A program made the translations under genes and the position numbers. A stretch of 64,000 nucleotides of DNA from Rhizobium sp. SL86 (GTDB lineage: Bacteria > Pseudomonadota > Alphaproteobacteria > Rhizobiales > Rhizobiaceae): contig NZ_JAPPRJ010000002.1 of NCBI RefSeq assembly GCF_026672545.1, forward strand, positions 819,001 through 883,000. The letters are read 5' to 3'. This document shows, piece after piece, positions 27,333 through 36,799 of the stretch. The notes beneath the pieces are model-generated. The model searched no databases. It saw nothing but the letters and a program-made list of their open reading frames with translations, and was not told the origin of the DNA. The first letter of the stretch is position 1; each line of letters begins with the position of its first letter.

Positions 27333-29359
27333 TGTCTCGCAAGCTCCCTCTTTCCATTTGCCGCTCGTCGGTGCTGCTGCTGATCATGCTGGCTGAAGGC
27401 GCATTTGCCGGAAGCCTGCTGCCGCAGGACAATCCTGTTGCCGCTTTGCCCCCCGCCCAGGCTGAAAATACCGCCCCCGAACCGGATGCGGTGGAACTTG
27501 CGGCGCTCTATTATTACGCCCAGCAGGGCGAGAAGCAGCGCGTCGAGCGTGAAATCCAGCGCATCAGCCTGAAATTCCCGGCATTTACCGTGCCTGACGA
27601 TCTCTACAGGCCCGCCGATGAAAAGCGGGTCGATGAAACCCCGTTGTGGCGTCTCTACGAGGCGGACGATTATGCCGGGATCGAGCAGGAAATCAGCCGG
27701 CTTGCAGCCGCAAATCCGGGCTGGGAACCCTCTGCCGATTTTCGCGAGAAACTGGCACGCCGAAAGCTCCGTCACGACATGACCGAAGCCACCGTCGCGA
27801 AGGACTGGACGGCGGTGATCACCGCCGGCAAGGACCTCGACCCGACCGCCGAACCGGATGTCGATCTTTTGTGGATGCTGATCGACGCCTACAAGGGCAA
27901 CGACATGGGCACCGTGGCGGCACCCATCTATCGCGGCATCCTGTTCCGCAAGGACGAAAACCGGTTCAGCGACGACGTCGTGATGACCACGCTGCAAAAG
28001 GCTGTCGAGGACTTCCCGGCGGCGGAGCTGCGCCAGTTGATCCGCATCCTCTCCGCCTCACCCGGGCTTGCCGCGCGCATGCAGGGGCTGACGCTCGACC
28101 TGATGCGCCGTGAGCTCGCCGATTATGCGGCGGGCCTTGCCGGTGCTGTCGAACCGCAGCCGCTCACGCTGCTCGCCGTCCGACGGGCCGCCGAAACGGG
28201 AGACGATCCCAAGGACCAGTTGCTGCTCGGCTGGTATTATCTGAAAGCGAAACAGAGCGGCGAGGCGGAGGCCTGGTTCGACCGGGCGCTCGCCGCCACG
28301 CCCTCGACGGAAGCGCTGAAGGGTCTCGTTCTCGCCCAGATGGCCGCGGGGCGCAATGGTGAGGCATTTGATACGGTGGCAAGCCATCTCGATCTTGCCG
28401 CCGGTGACTGGGAGAGTTTCCTCGCAAGCCTCTCCTTCGGTTTTCAGGGCAAGGCCGCAACCACGGTCGCGCCCACCGTCGCCAAGGCCTATGCAGACGC
28501 CATCCAGTCGTCGCAATCGCCCGAACACTCGGAAATCCTCGGCTGGTATGCCTATAATTCCCGCCAGTTCGATGCAGCCAGTGCCTGGTTCGGCAAATCC
28601 TTCGATTGGAAACCTTCAGCCGAAAGCCTGAAGGGTAAAGCACTGACGCTGCTGCAGCAGAAGGACAGGAAGGGGCTGGATCAGTTGCAGAGCGACTATG
28701 CCGGTGTCTATCCGCAGGTCTTTGCCGAGTTGAAGACGGCGGTAGCCCCCTCCGGCACGCAGGGCCAGGCAATCAACACCCCTTCAAACCAGGCGCAGCC
28801 GCAATACGTCCAGAACCTGCGCGCCAAGCGCTACAGCGCCTGTGTCGCCGATCTCGCCCGCCTCGAAAGCCGCAAGTCGCTTTCCGGCGACGAACAGCTG
28901 GTACGCGGCTGGTGCACGCTCGGCATCGACCGGTTGGCGGAAGCCCGGCAATCCTTCGAGATGGCCCTCGCAACGAGTAGCAAGAAGGATGATGCGGCCT
29001 ATGGGCTCGGCTTGACGCTGCTGCGCGCCAAACTGACCGAGGATGCCGATCAGGTGCTTGCCCGCTACAGTCTGACACCCGCCCGCGAGCGGGAGCTGCG
29101 CGCGGAAATCCTTTGGCAGCGGGCCCGTTCCGCCTTTGACCAGAAGCGTTTCCCCGATGTTCTGGCGGCGCTCAACCAGCGCCTGCAGATCGCGCCGGAA
29201 AGCGTGGGCATGAGCCAGATGCGCGCCTGGGCGCATTATCATCTCGGCAACCTCGGCCAGTCGCGAGCAATCTTTGCCGAACTGAACAAGGTGGTACAGG
29301 ACCCGGCGAACCAGCGGGGACTGGCGACGATCAACGAACGGATGGGGATCGAGCGATGA
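27329..29359 (+). CDS. bcsK: TPR-repeat periplasmic protein of the cellulose operon (BcsK-like)
   Basis: This 676-residue protein has a signal peptide (core LLLIMLAEGAFAG) and then helical tetratricopeptide-like repeats through most of its length, for example around LGWYYLKAKQSGEAEAWFDR, LGWYAYNSRQFDAASAWF and VRGWCTLGIDRLAEARQSFE. It has no C-terminal beta-barrel, unlike BcsC of enterobacteria. Its position after bcsB and before bcsN, with 4-base overlaps at both ends, suggests it is the periplasmic TPR scaffold of the cellulose export machine. The symbol is assigned by context and repeat type, not by direct match. Confidence 0.7.
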   Translation: MMSRKLPLSICRSSVLLLIMLAEGAFAGSLLPQDNPVAALPPAQAENTAPEPDAVELAALYYYAQQGEKQRVEREIQRISLKFPAFTVPDDLYRPADEKRVDETPLWRLYEADDYAGIEQEISRLAAANPGWEPSADFREKLARRKLRHDMTEATVAKDWTAVITAGKDLDPTAEPDVDLLWMLIDAYKGNDMGTVAAPIYRGILFRKDENRFSDDVVMTTLQKAVEDFPAAELRQLIRILSASPGLAARMQGLTLDLMRRELADYAAGLAGAVEPQPLTLLAVRRAAETGDDPKDQLLLGWYYLKAKQSGEAEAWFDRALAATPSTEALKGLVLAQMAAGRNGEAFDTVASHLDLAAGDWESFLASLSFGFQGKAATTVAPTVAKAYADAIQSSQSPEHSEILGWYAYNSRQFDAASAWFGKSFDWKPSAESLKGKALTLLQQKDRKGLDQLQSDYAGVYPQVFAELKTAVAPSGTQGQAINTPSNQAQPQYVQNLRAKRYSACVADLARLESRKSLSGDEQLVRGWCTLGIDRLAEARQSFEMALATSSKKDDAAYGLGLTLLRAKLTEDADQVLARYSLTPARERELRAEILWQRARSAFDQKRFPDVLAALNQRLQIAPESVGMSQMRAWAHYHLGNLGQSRAIFAELNKVVQDPANQRGLATINERMGIER

Positions 29360-30180
29360 ACAGGCTGCCCTTGCATCTTGCTGTCTATCTCGCGTCCCTT
29401 CTGCCGCTCGCCGGCTGTGTGACGCAGGACGAAGATCCCTGGCTTGCCCGACAGGCCGGAACGACGGCGGGCCTCTCCGCTGCAGCGGTTGGCGGCGGCA
29501 ATCGGTCGATCCCGCCGGAGCTCGCCTGGGCACGGTTGAGCGGGGTAGAGCAAAAGCCGATCTCCGCCCGCAGCCTCACCAGCGAGGACAGCCAGATCCA
29601 GCAGGTGATCTACCCGAACCGCACGACGGCACCCGGCGAAAACCGCCTGACGGTGGAAAAGGGTCCGGCCGATCTCGACCGGCTGCGCAAGGCGCCGAGC
29701 CGGGCCGCGCTTGCCGCCGAAATGCGCGCCGCACTGCCTGGCATCGCCATGAACACCGAACAGGTCTTCCGACACAATGCCTATGGCCCGTACGGTGTGG
29801 CCATCGGCTCCTTGGCTGATGGCAGCGCCTGCGTCTTTGCCTGGCAGACCATCGAAAAATGGCCGGCAAGCGGAACCAAGGGCAAAGAAGCGGGCACCGT
29901 CCGCCTGCGTTATTGCGCGCCCGGCGCCTCGAGAGACAACCTCGCCAATCTTCTTGCAACGCTGTCGCTGAACGGCAGCCTCTATGGTTACGCTGTGCCC
30001 GTTGCCATCTCTCCCGCGCCGGAACCGGAAGCGGTGCAGCTCACCCGGCGCACCATTTCGTCAAACGCGACCAGTGGACCAAGTGTCGGCGCAGTGACTG
30101 CCGCGCAGTCGGCCCAGGCACGCACGGAAGCGGTGGAAAAATCCTCGACCTCCGTCAGCATTCCACTGCCGGACAGTTGA
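29356..30180 (+). CDS. bcsN: Cellulose biosynthesis lipoprotein BcsN
   Basis: This 274-residue protein starts with a lipoprotein signal (lipobox LAGC, Cys at residue ~21). The body matches what I know of BcsN, the alphaproteobacterial cellulose accessory protein: a conserved central region with paired Cys (SACVFAWQTIE and RLRYCAPGAS) and a low-complexity Ser/Thr/Ala tail. It is the last gene of the cellulose operon and overlaps the TPR gene by 4 bases. Its molecular role is not established. It would sit in the inner or outer membrane leaflet facing the periplasm. Confidence 0.8.
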   Translation: MNRLPLHLAVYLASLLPLAGCVTQDEDPWLARQAGTTAGLSAAAVGGGNRSIPPELAWARLSGVEQKPISARSLTSEDSQIQQVIYPNRTTAPGENRLTVEKGPADLDRLRKAPSRAALAAEMRAALPGIAMNTEQVFRHNAYGPYGVAIGSLADGSACVFAWQTIEKWPASGTKGKEAGTVRLRYCAPGASRDNLANLLATLSLNGSLYGYAVPVAISPAPEPEAVQLTRRTISSNATSGPSVGAVTAAQSAQARTEAVEKSSTSVSIPLPDS

Positions 30181-30196
30181 GGCGAAGTCATAAAGC

Positions 30197-31246
30197 TCAC
30201 TTCTGCAGGACACGGCAGGCCGCCGGATCAAGCGGCCTGTCCAGCGCGGCCCGAAGCCCCGCCAGTTGCGGGCGGTCGCCCTTTGCCGTCGGCTGGATGT
30301 TCAGTGCCTCGTCCTCCGGCCAGAAATCCCCGCCGGCCCAATAGGCCCAGCCAAGCCAGACATCACGGTCGCGATCGATGGCCGCCGTCATTTGCGCCGC
30401 CACCTCGATACAGGCCGGATCCCGGGTCACGCCGAATTCACCCATGAAACCCTGGCGGTCGTTCTGCCGCAGCCAGGCCGAAACCCTGGCAACGGCGGCA
30501 ATGGCATCCGCGGCACGGCTGCAACTGTCCTTCTTGCCGGAAAAATCTGCGTCGAAATACTGGTGGAACTCGTAGGCGAAATGGTTGGCGGGGTCCTTGA
30601 TCCCAAGCATGACGGAGGCATTGGCGCCACCATACCAGTCGTCGAACCAGCTGTGCGCGCCGGTCCAGGCCGTGCCTGGCACCAGGATCAGGTTGTGTGA
30701 AGACACACGGCGGATCGCGGTGATCGCGGCATTCGCCGTCTTCAGCCACTGCGCCGCCGGCATGTCGTGTGGTTCGTTCATCAGACCGAACATAACGCCT
30801 GGATCGTCACCGAACTGATCCGCAAGCCGCTTCCAGAGATCCTCGAAGGCGGCGAGCGGCACCTCGGGGGAACCGATCACCTTGCCGTTGTAACGGGCGT
30901 AATTGTGCGGATCGAGGACGACCTTCAGGCCGAGAACACGCATTTTGCGCACCGCGTCGATCAGAAGCCCCGCCTCCTCCTTCGCGAAGGGTTGGGAGAG
31001 TTTCGGCTGCAATCTTTCCCACAGGAAGGGAAGCCGTACCGTGTTGAACCCTCGCTCGGCGAAATAGGCGATCGTCGTGTCGGTGGGGTAAATGTGGCTT
31101 TCGCCGTGTTTTCCGGGCGGCGCGCCAAACTCCGCCCCGGCGAGATTGATGCCGCGCAGGCAGGCGCCATCGGCGGCCGAGGCGGACGAAGCAAGACTGA
31201 GTGCCATGAGGCCTGCCAAGACGTTCCTGATCACCAAAAGAGCCAT
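30197..31246 (-). CDS. Secreted glycoside hydrolase family 5 endoglucanase-like protein
   Basis: This 349-residue protein has a signal peptide (MALLVIRNVLAGLMALSLAS..ASA) and a GH5 catalytic barrel. The acid/base Glu lies in GLMNEPHD and the nucleophile Glu in MGEFGV; substrate-site residues occur in GFNTVRLPFLWERL, LDPHNYARY and AYEFHQYFD. GH5 members include beta-1,4-endoglucanases. It converges on the cellulose operon, 16 bases from the bcsN stop, suggesting a role in trimming cellulose like the usual GH8 enzyme BcsZ. I chose the ATG at 31246 because the signal peptide starts there; an earlier in-frame start adds 26 residues. Confidence 0.85.
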   Translation of the reverse strand: MALLVIRNVLAGLMALSLASSASAADGACLRGINLAGAEFGAPPGKHGESHIYPTDTTIAYFAERGFNTVRLPFLWERLQPKLSQPFAKEEAGLLIDAVRKMRVLGLKVVLDPHNYARYNGKVIGSPEVPLAAFEDLWKRLADQFGDDPGVMFGLMNEPHDMPAAQWLKTANAAITAIRRVSSHNLILVPGTAWTGAHSWFDDWYGGANASVMLGIKDPANHFAYEFHQYFDADFSGKKDSCSRAADAIAAVARVSAWLRQNDRQGFMGEFGVTRDPACIEVAAQMTAAIDRDRDVWLGWAYWAGGDFWPEDEALNIQPTAKGDRPQLAGLRAALDRPLDPAACRVLQK

Positions 31247-31338
31247 TCCCGTTGTCGGGCAAGGAAACGCGGCATTGCGGTCCGCCGCGTGCCCTTGCAG
31301 GACACTGATCCGATTCGGCCTCATCTTATGGGCGCCAC

Positions 31339-31358
31339 CCGGCCCTCACAAGGGCCGG
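31339..31358 (-). terminator. Hairpin between the yhhJ-like and GH5 genes
   Basis: An 8-bp GC-rich perfect inverted repeat (CCGGCCCT/AGGGCCGG) with a 4-base loop lies 19 bases after the stop codon of the ABC permease gene and before the GH5 gene on the same strand. The T-run is absent. It probably reduces read-through into the glucanase gene. Confidence 0.5.
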
Positions 31359-31376
31359 AAGTGCTTGCCTGCCCGA

Positions 31377-32489
31377 CTAACGCAGGAACGTCCGGAAGCG
31401 CTGCAGCGAGAAGACGAACAGCACGCCGCCAATCGTCAGCAGCGCCACAAGTTGCGGCCACACAACGCTCAGCCCCGCCCCGCGAAACAGCACCGCCTGG
31501 GCCAGAATGACGAAATGGGTGTTCGGGGCGATCAGCATGATGTTCTGGATGATCTCCGGCATGCTTTCGCGCGGCGTCATGCCGCCGGACAACACCTGCA
31601 GCGGCAGAAGAATGAGGATCAAGAGCAGGCCGAACTGCGGCATCGTGCCGGCAACGACCGCTAGCGAGATGCCGATGCAGGTGGTGGCAAAGAGCTGCAG
31701 GGCAGCCCCCAGCAGGAACAGGGCGAGCGAGCCCTGCACCGGAACATGCAGCACGCCCTGCACCACCACGACGATGGAGACGATGGTCGCAACCAGCACC
31801 ACCAGTCCCATCGACCAGATCTTGCTCAGCATGATCTCGACCGGGGTCACCGGCATGGCCAGCAGGTGTTCAATCGTCCCGTGCTCACGCTCGCGGATGA
31901 GGGCAGCCCCGGTGAGGATGATCGACAGCATGGTGACGGCCGAAATCACCTCGTTGATCGCCCCGAACCAGCCCTTGTCCAGCTCCTGGTTGAAACGCGA
32001 GCGCAGGACGAGGTCGACCGGCAGTTCGCTCTCGCCGCGGTATCCTTGCAGGAACTCGCTCACCTGGCCGGAGACGATGGACTGGACGTAGTTTCCGCCG
32101 GTAAAGGCCTGCGTCATTCGGGTGGCGTCGATGTTGAGCTGGATGGTCGGGGAGCGACCCGCCAGAAGATCGCGCTGAAAGTCCGGCGGAATGTCGAGCA
32201 CGAAGGTATCGAGGCCTGCATCCATGCGCCGGTCCATGTCATATTGCGAGACCAGCTTCGGCGTGACGAAATACGGCGGATAAAATGCCGTGAGGATGCG
32301 CGAAGAAACCGGGGACTGGTCCTCGTCCACCACGGCGATCGCCGCATTGTTGAGGCTCTCCGGCTGGGCGCTGGAGGCGGTGTAGATCTGGAGCGTGAAG
32401 GAATAAACGATCAGGATCAGCATGACCGGATCGCGCGCCAGACCCCACAGTTCCTTGATGCCCAATTCGACGATATTGGCAATCCGCAT
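31377..32489 (-). CDS. yhhJ: ABC-2 type transport permease, YhhJ-like
   Basis: This 370-residue inner-membrane protein has one N-terminal transmembrane helix (PVMLILIVYSFTLQIYT), a large extracytoplasmic domain, and five C-terminal helices containing the ABC-2 hallmark REREHGTIEHLLAMPVTPVEI. It lies 3 bases after the rbbA-like gene. The order hlyD-rbbA-yhhJ is the same as in the E. coli yhiI-rbbA-yhhJ set, so it probably dimerises with the permease half of the RbbA-like protein to form an exporter. Confidence 0.88.
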   Translation of the reverse strand: MRIANIVELGIKELWGLARDPVMLILIVYSFTLQIYTASSAQPESLNNAAIAVVDEDQSPVSSRILTAFYPPYFVTPKLVSQYDMDRRMDAGLDTFVLDIPPDFQRDLLAGRSPTIQLNIDATRMTQAFTGGNYVQSIVSGQVSEFLQGYRGESELPVDLVLRSRFNQELDKGWFGAINEVISAVTMLSIILTGAALIREREHGTIEHLLAMPVTPVEIMLSKIWSMGLVVLVATIVSIVVVVQGVLHVPVQGSLALFLLGAALQLFATTCIGISLAVVAGTMPQFGLLLILILLPLQVLSGGMTPRESMPEIIQNIMLIAPNTHFVILAQAVLFRGAGLSVVWPQLVALLTIGGVLFVFSLQRFRTFLR

Positions 32490-32492
32490 GGC

Positions 32493-35294
32493 TCAGCTCG
32501 CCTGCTTCTTGAGGAGGATGGTGCCGAGCCCGAGGAGGACGGGAACAGCGAGGAGCAGTGGCAGGAACGAGCCGGCGAGATCGCCGAAATCGAGCGCCTT
32601 GGAGAAGGTGCCGCGCGCGATCGTGACAAAGTAGGTCGTCGGATAGATCTGGCCGATCAACGCCCCTCCCCCCTGCAGTGATGAGACGGGGTCGATCATG
32701 CCGGAATACTGGACCGCCGGAATGAGCGTGATGAGTGCCGTGGCAAAGATGGCCGCGATCTGCGACTTGATGAAGCTGGAGATCAAAAGGCCCATGGCCG
32801 TCGAGGACAGGACGTACAACACAGCCGCAACCGTCAGCGCCAGGAAACTGCCCGTCAGCGGCACCCGGAAGACGAAGACGGCAAAGGCGACCAGCATCAG
32901 GTAATTGAGGATCGCCAGCACGATATAGGGAAACTGCTTGCCGAGCAGGAATTCCAGCCGTGTCACCGGCGTGGCATAGAAATTGAGGATCGACCCCAAC
33001 TCCTTCTCGCGCACGACGCTGAGCGCCGTCAGCATGGCTGGGATCATCATCAACAGCAGCGGAATGACGGCCGGAACCATGGCAATCAGGCTTTCGATGC
33101 TCGGATTGTAGCGGTAGCGGATCGCCAGGTTGAAATCCCCCTTGGTTGCCGCGTCGCCTTTCAATTCACGCGTCTTCTGAGTCAGCCAGGCGGAATGGAT
33201 GCCCTGCACGTAACCCCGCACCGTTTCGGCCCGGGTGGGCATTGCACCATCGATCCAGGCGGCGATCTCCACGGGCCCCTGGCCACGAGCAACATCGCGC
33301 CCGAAACCCGGCGGGATTTCGATGGCGAGGCTCAGTTCACCGCTGCGCATGCGCTGGTCGAGATCCTGGTAATCGCGGATCGGCGGTTTTTCGATGAAAT
33401 AGCGCGATCCGGCGATCTGCAGTGCGTAATCGCGGCTCACCGTCGTATCGTCGCGATCCAGCACCGCATAGGTCAGGTTGTCGACGTCGAGATTGATGCC
33501 GTAGCCGATCACGAACATCAGGATCACGCTGCCGATGATGGCAAGCGTGGCGCGGATCGGATCGCGCTTCAGTTCCAGCGCCTCGCGCTGCGAATAGGCG
33601 AGCATGCGCCGGATGTCGAAGAACGGTGGCCGACCCGCCGGTGTGGCGGATGGCTCGGCGATTTCGGACTCTGCAGCCGGGTCCACGACCGCCTGCGGCT
33701 GTGCGGCTGTTGCCGTCTGCCCGATCGCCTCTTCCAGATGGGCGATGAAGGCCTCTTCCAGCGTCGCCGCCTGCCGCTGTTCGATGATCGCCTTCGGCGT
33801 GTCGCTGACCAGCACCTTGCCGGCATGCATCAACGAAATGCGATCGCAAAGTTCCGCCTCGTTCATGAAATGCGTCGAGACGAAGATCGTCACATTGTCC
33901 TTGCGCGACAGATCCGCGAGGATCTGCCAGAAACCGTCGCGCGCCACAGGATCGACCCCGGAGGTCGGTTCGTCGAGGATGAGGATGTCCGGTCCGTGGA
34001 TCATCGCGACCGCCAGAGACAGGCGCTGGCGTATACCGAGCGGCAGGGCATCCGGCAGACTGTCGACGACCTGCGTCAGATCGAACCGCTTGAGCATCTC
34101 CTCGATCCGTGGCCCGATGCGATCCGGTTCCATGCGGAAGAGCCGGGCGTGCAGGTCAAGGTTCTGGCGCACCGTCAGCTCGGAATAGAGCGAAAAGGCC
34201 TGGCTCATGTAACCGACCTTCCGCCGCACATCCATGTCCTTGGGATCGACCGGGTTGCCAAACAGCCGCGCCGTGCCCTCCGTTGCGGCAAGCAGGCCCG
34301 TCAGCATTTTCATCGTCGTCGTCTTGCCGCAGCCGTTCGAGCCGAGAAAACCGAAAATCTCGCCCTTGCGGATCCGAAAGCTGACTGTGTCGACCGCTGT
34401 GAAATCACCGAACCGCATAGTGAGATTTTCCGCCTCGATGGCGATCTCATCCTGCCCGTCGGCTTCCACGCGCGGCGGAATGACGAGCGTTTCGTGTCCC
34501 TGGCGTTTTTCCTCCGGCAGCAGCGCAACGAAGGCGGCATCAAGGTTCTTCGTTTGTGTCTTTGCAAGAAGCTCAGCGGGGGAACCGGTGGCGAGAACCC
34601 GTCCGCCATCCATGGCAACCAACCAGTCGAACCGTTCGGCCTCCTCCATATAGGCGGTCGCAACGATCACGCTCATCGCCGGCCGGTCGCTGCGGATATG
34701 GTCGATCAGTTCCCAGAACTGGCGGCGCGACAGCGGATCGACGCCGGTGGTCGGTTCATCGAGGATCAAAAGATCGGGATCGTGCACCAGGGCGCAGCAG
34801 AGCCCGAGCTTCTGTTTCATGCCGCCGGAGAGCTTGCCGGCCGGGCGGTCGGGAAAGGGGGAGAGACCGGTTCGCCGCAGCAGGTCATCGATGCGGCGCT
34901 TTCGCTCGTCCCGATCCTGGCCGAACAGACGGGCGAAGAAATCGACGTTTTCGGTGACTGACAGGGTGGGATAGAGGTTCTTGCCGAGACCTTGCGGCAT
35001 ATAGGCAATGCGTGGGCAGATCAGGTCGCGGTGACGGCGGGAGGCAATGTCGCCGCCGAGCACCTGGACCTTGCCGCTCTGCATCACATGCACGCCGGCG
35101 ACGAGCGACAGCAAACTCGACTTGCCGACACCGTCCGGGCCGATCAGCCCCACCATGCAACCGGCGGGAATGTCGAGCGTGACGTCGCGCAGCGCCTGTG
35201 TCTTGCCGTAACGCAGGCTCACCCCCGCAAGCGTGACCACGTTCGGCCGGGGTTCGGCGCCCTCCGTTTGTCCGTCAAGATCCGGCCCTGTCAT
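32493..35294 (-). CDS. rbbA: RbbA-like fusion: two ABC ATPase domains plus ABC-2 permease
   Basis: This 933-residue protein has NBD1 with Walker [10 protein letters not shown] (about 53-61), signature LSGGMKQK and Walker [16 protein letters not shown]2 has Walker [11 protein letters not shown], signature LPLGIRQR and Walker [13 protein letters not shown]. After a linker near 540-570 comes a C-terminal ABC-2 permease (about 580-930) with the [19 protein letters not shown] motif. The Pro in the second signature also occurs in E. coli RbbA. E. coli RbbA was described as a ribosome-associated ATPase, but the fused permease and the HlyD and YhhJ neighbours point to export. It overlaps the HlyD gene by 4 bases. 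Confidence 0.92.
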   Translation of the reverse strand: MTGPDLDGQTEGAEPRPNVVTLAGVSLRYGKTQALRDVTLDIPAGCMVGLIGPDGVGKSSLLSLVAGVHVMQSGKVQVLGGDIASRRHRDLICPRIAYMPQGLGKNLYPTLSVTENVDFFARLFGQDRDERKRRIDDLLRRTGLSPFPDRPAGKLSGGMKQKLGLCCALVHDPDLLILDEPTTGVDPLSRRQFWELIDHIRSDRPAMSVIVATAYMEEAERFDWLVAMDGGRVLATGSPAELLAKTQTKNLDAAFVALLPEEKRQGHETLVIPPRVEADGQDEIAIEAENLTMRFGDFTAVDTVSFRIRKGEIFGFLGSNGCGKTTTMKMLTGLLAATEGTARLFGNPVDPKDMDVRRKVGYMSQAFSLYSELTVRQNLDLHARLFRMEPDRIGPRIEEMLKRFDLTQVVDSLPDALPLGIRQRLSLAVAMIHGPDILILDEPTSGVDPVARDGFWQILADLSRKDNVTIFVSTHFMNEAELCDRISLMHAGKVLVSDTPKAIIEQRQAATLEEAFIAHLEEAIGQTATAAQPQAVVDPAAESEIAEPSATPAGRPPFFDIRRMLAYSQREALELKRDPIRATLAIIGSVILMFVIGYGINLDVDNLTYAVLDRDDTTVSRDYALQIAGSRYFIEKPPIRDYQDLDQRMRSGELSLAIEIPPGFGRDVARGQGPVEIAAWIDGAMPTRAETVRGYVQGIHSAWLTQKTRELKGDAATKGDFNLAIRYRYNPSIESLIAMVPAVIPLLLMMIPAMLTALSVVREKELGSILNFYATPVTRLEFLLGKQFPYIVLAILNYLMLVAFAVFVFRVPLTGSFLALTVAAVLYVLSSTAMGLLISSFIKSQIAAIFATALITLIPAVQYSGMIDPVSSLQGGGALIGQIYPTTYFVTIARGTFSKALDFGDLAGSFLPLLLAVPVLLGLGTILLKKQAS

Positions 35295-36358
35295 TGCACC
35301 ACATCCGCCAGATTGGCCGGCCAGACGGCCTGCGGATCAAGCTTCACATAGGCCATTCCGGGAAGACCAGTCTTCACCTGCTGGATGTATTTCTCCAGCA
35401 ATGCCTGTGGGATTTTCGCCTTCACCCGGAACATCAGTTTCTGCCGTTCCTCTTCGGTCTCCACCGTCTTCGGGGTGAACTGCGCGACATCGGCAACGAA
35501 GGCGACGGTGGCAGGAATGGAAAACTGCGGGGCGGCATCCAGAACAAGGCGCACCTCGCTGCCGATCGCAACCCGGCCGGCCTCCGCGGTCGGCAGGAAG
35601 AAGGTCATGTAGACGTCGCTCAAGTCGACAAGATTGAGCACCCGGCCGCCGGCAGACAACACCTCTCCCGGTTCGGCGACACGATACTGCACCCGCCCCG
35701 GCCGTGCGGCCGTCAGCGTGCTGTCATTGATGTCGGCAACGATGCTTGCAACGGCAGCCCGAGCCGCTTCGACCGCCGCTTCCGCATCGATCACCTGCGC
35801 CTTTGCGGAACTGATGGCAGCCTCCGATGCAGCAAGCTGGGCCTCGGCCGCCGCGACCGCGGCCTTGGCTGCCTTGGCGTCGGCACGGTCCTCATCAAGA
35901 GCCTGCTGGCTGGTGACGTTGGAACTGGCGAGTTGTTCGGTGCGGGCCAGCTTGCGGCTGGCACCGTCCAGTTCGGCTTCGCGCTGAGCGACCGTCGCGG
36001 CCGCCGCTTCCCGTTCCGCCTGCCGCTGCATCACCAGGCTTTTTGCCGTATCGATGCCGATGATTGCCTGGCGCAGGCTGGCTTCCGCCTGGGCCTTCTG
36101 GGCCTCGAGCTGCACGGTATCCATGCGGGCGAGAACCGTGCCGGGTTTGACGAAGTCACCCTCGACCGCCATGATCTCGCGGATCCGCCCTGCCGTCTTG
36201 GTGGAAACGTCAACCTCGGTCGCTTCGATGCGGCCGTTTCCGGAGGCAATGCCTTCGGGAAGGGCCGCGCCGCTGTAATTGCTCCAGGCATAATAGCCGC
36301 CTGCCGCAAGGGCAGCGATGACTGCCACGGTTGTCAGGCTTTTCATCCGATCGTTCAT
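35291..36358 (-). CDS. yhiI: HlyD-family periplasmic adaptor (YhiI-like)
   Basis: This 355-residue protein has an N-terminal membrane anchor ([17 protein letters not shown]), a first lipoyl-like half around [18 protein letters not shown], a long Ala/Glu-rich alpha-hairpin coiled coil (about 85-215), and a beta-barrel and membrane-proximal part including [24 protein letters not shown]. It would link the ABC exporter to an outer-membrane channel; no TolC-type gene is nearby. The ATG at 36358 has a good ggag ribosome-binding site. The longer frame adds 38 unlikely residues. Confidence 0.9.
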   Translation of the reverse strand: MNDRMKSLTTVAVIAALAAGGYYAWSNYSGAALPEGIASGNGRIEATEVDVSTKTAGRIREIMAVEGDFVKPGTVLARMDTVQLEAQKAQAEASLRQAIIGIDTAKSLVMQRQAEREAAAATVAQREAELDGASRKLARTEQLASSNVTSQQALDEDRADAKAAKAAVAAAEAQLAASEAAISSAKAQVIDAEAAVEAARAAVASIVADINDSTLTAARPGRVQYRVAEPGEVLSAGGRVLNLVDLSDVYMTFFLPTAEAGRVAIGSEVRLVLDAAPQFSIPATVAFVADVAQFTPKTVETEEERQKLMFRVKAKIPQALLEKYIQQVKTGLPGMAYVKLDPQAVWPANLADVVQ

Positions 36359-36799
36359 GTCGCTCTCCGGCACCTGCCTCAGACAGAAATGGAATGTGCT
36401 GCCTATTCGGCCCGGCGCCGGCGTCCTGGCTGATAGATCCGAATGAAGCGGCAATACCGAATTGCTCGGCATGACATGAAGGTTAGCGGGCGTGCCTGCG
36501 GCGGAAATTGATCCGCGTCAAAAACTGAGAAAAAATTGGTACTCACCAGTATCATTTACCTGTATAGACTGCAGGCGTTTGAGTCCGAGGGCGCCTCCGG
36601 CTCTGACCAGGAGTTCTTAAGGGCTTGCGCACATTCGCAGAAATGTACGCGCAAGGTCCACGACAGATGCTTGTGAGACGATCGGACAAGCAGACTGGCG
36701 GCGGGCTCCCTACATTAAAGACGAGTGCGACCGATGGCCCTTCGCCGACGTTCGCCTATGTCCTCTGTCGAGGACAGGAACAGGTGAAAGATACTACGC
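36359..36799. other. Divergent spacer between the yhiI-like and glycosyltransferase genes
   Basis: A 441-base region with promoters for both directions but no convincing gene; the frame starting at 36625 runs out of phase into the next gene. Near 36536-36569 lie the inverted repeat GGTACT-cacc-AGTATC (one mismatch) and an extended -10-like TGTATAGACT. No regulator gene is beside it. A gaaag-type ribosome-binding site precedes 36800. Confidence 0.45.
36538..36553. promoter_or_regulatory. Inverted repeat, candidate TetR-like operator
   Basis: GGTACT (36538-36543) and AGTATC (36548-36553) form a near-perfect inverted repeat around CACC, with inner core TACT/AGTA. It lies ~180 bases upstream of the export operon and ~250 bases upstream of the glycosyltransferase gene. 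RbbA-type operons are often under TetR repressors, but no such gene is in the window. Confidence 0.25.

Noticed and set aside
33195..34961. 588-codon plus-strand ORF antisense to rbbA
   Set aside because: The minus strand has all ABC motifs in order; the antisense frame has none.
36562..36569. Perfect GTATAGAC match to the HutC consensus before the glycosyltransferase gene
   Set aside because: No GntR gene is nearby and it coincides with a -10-like element, so a chance match is more likely.
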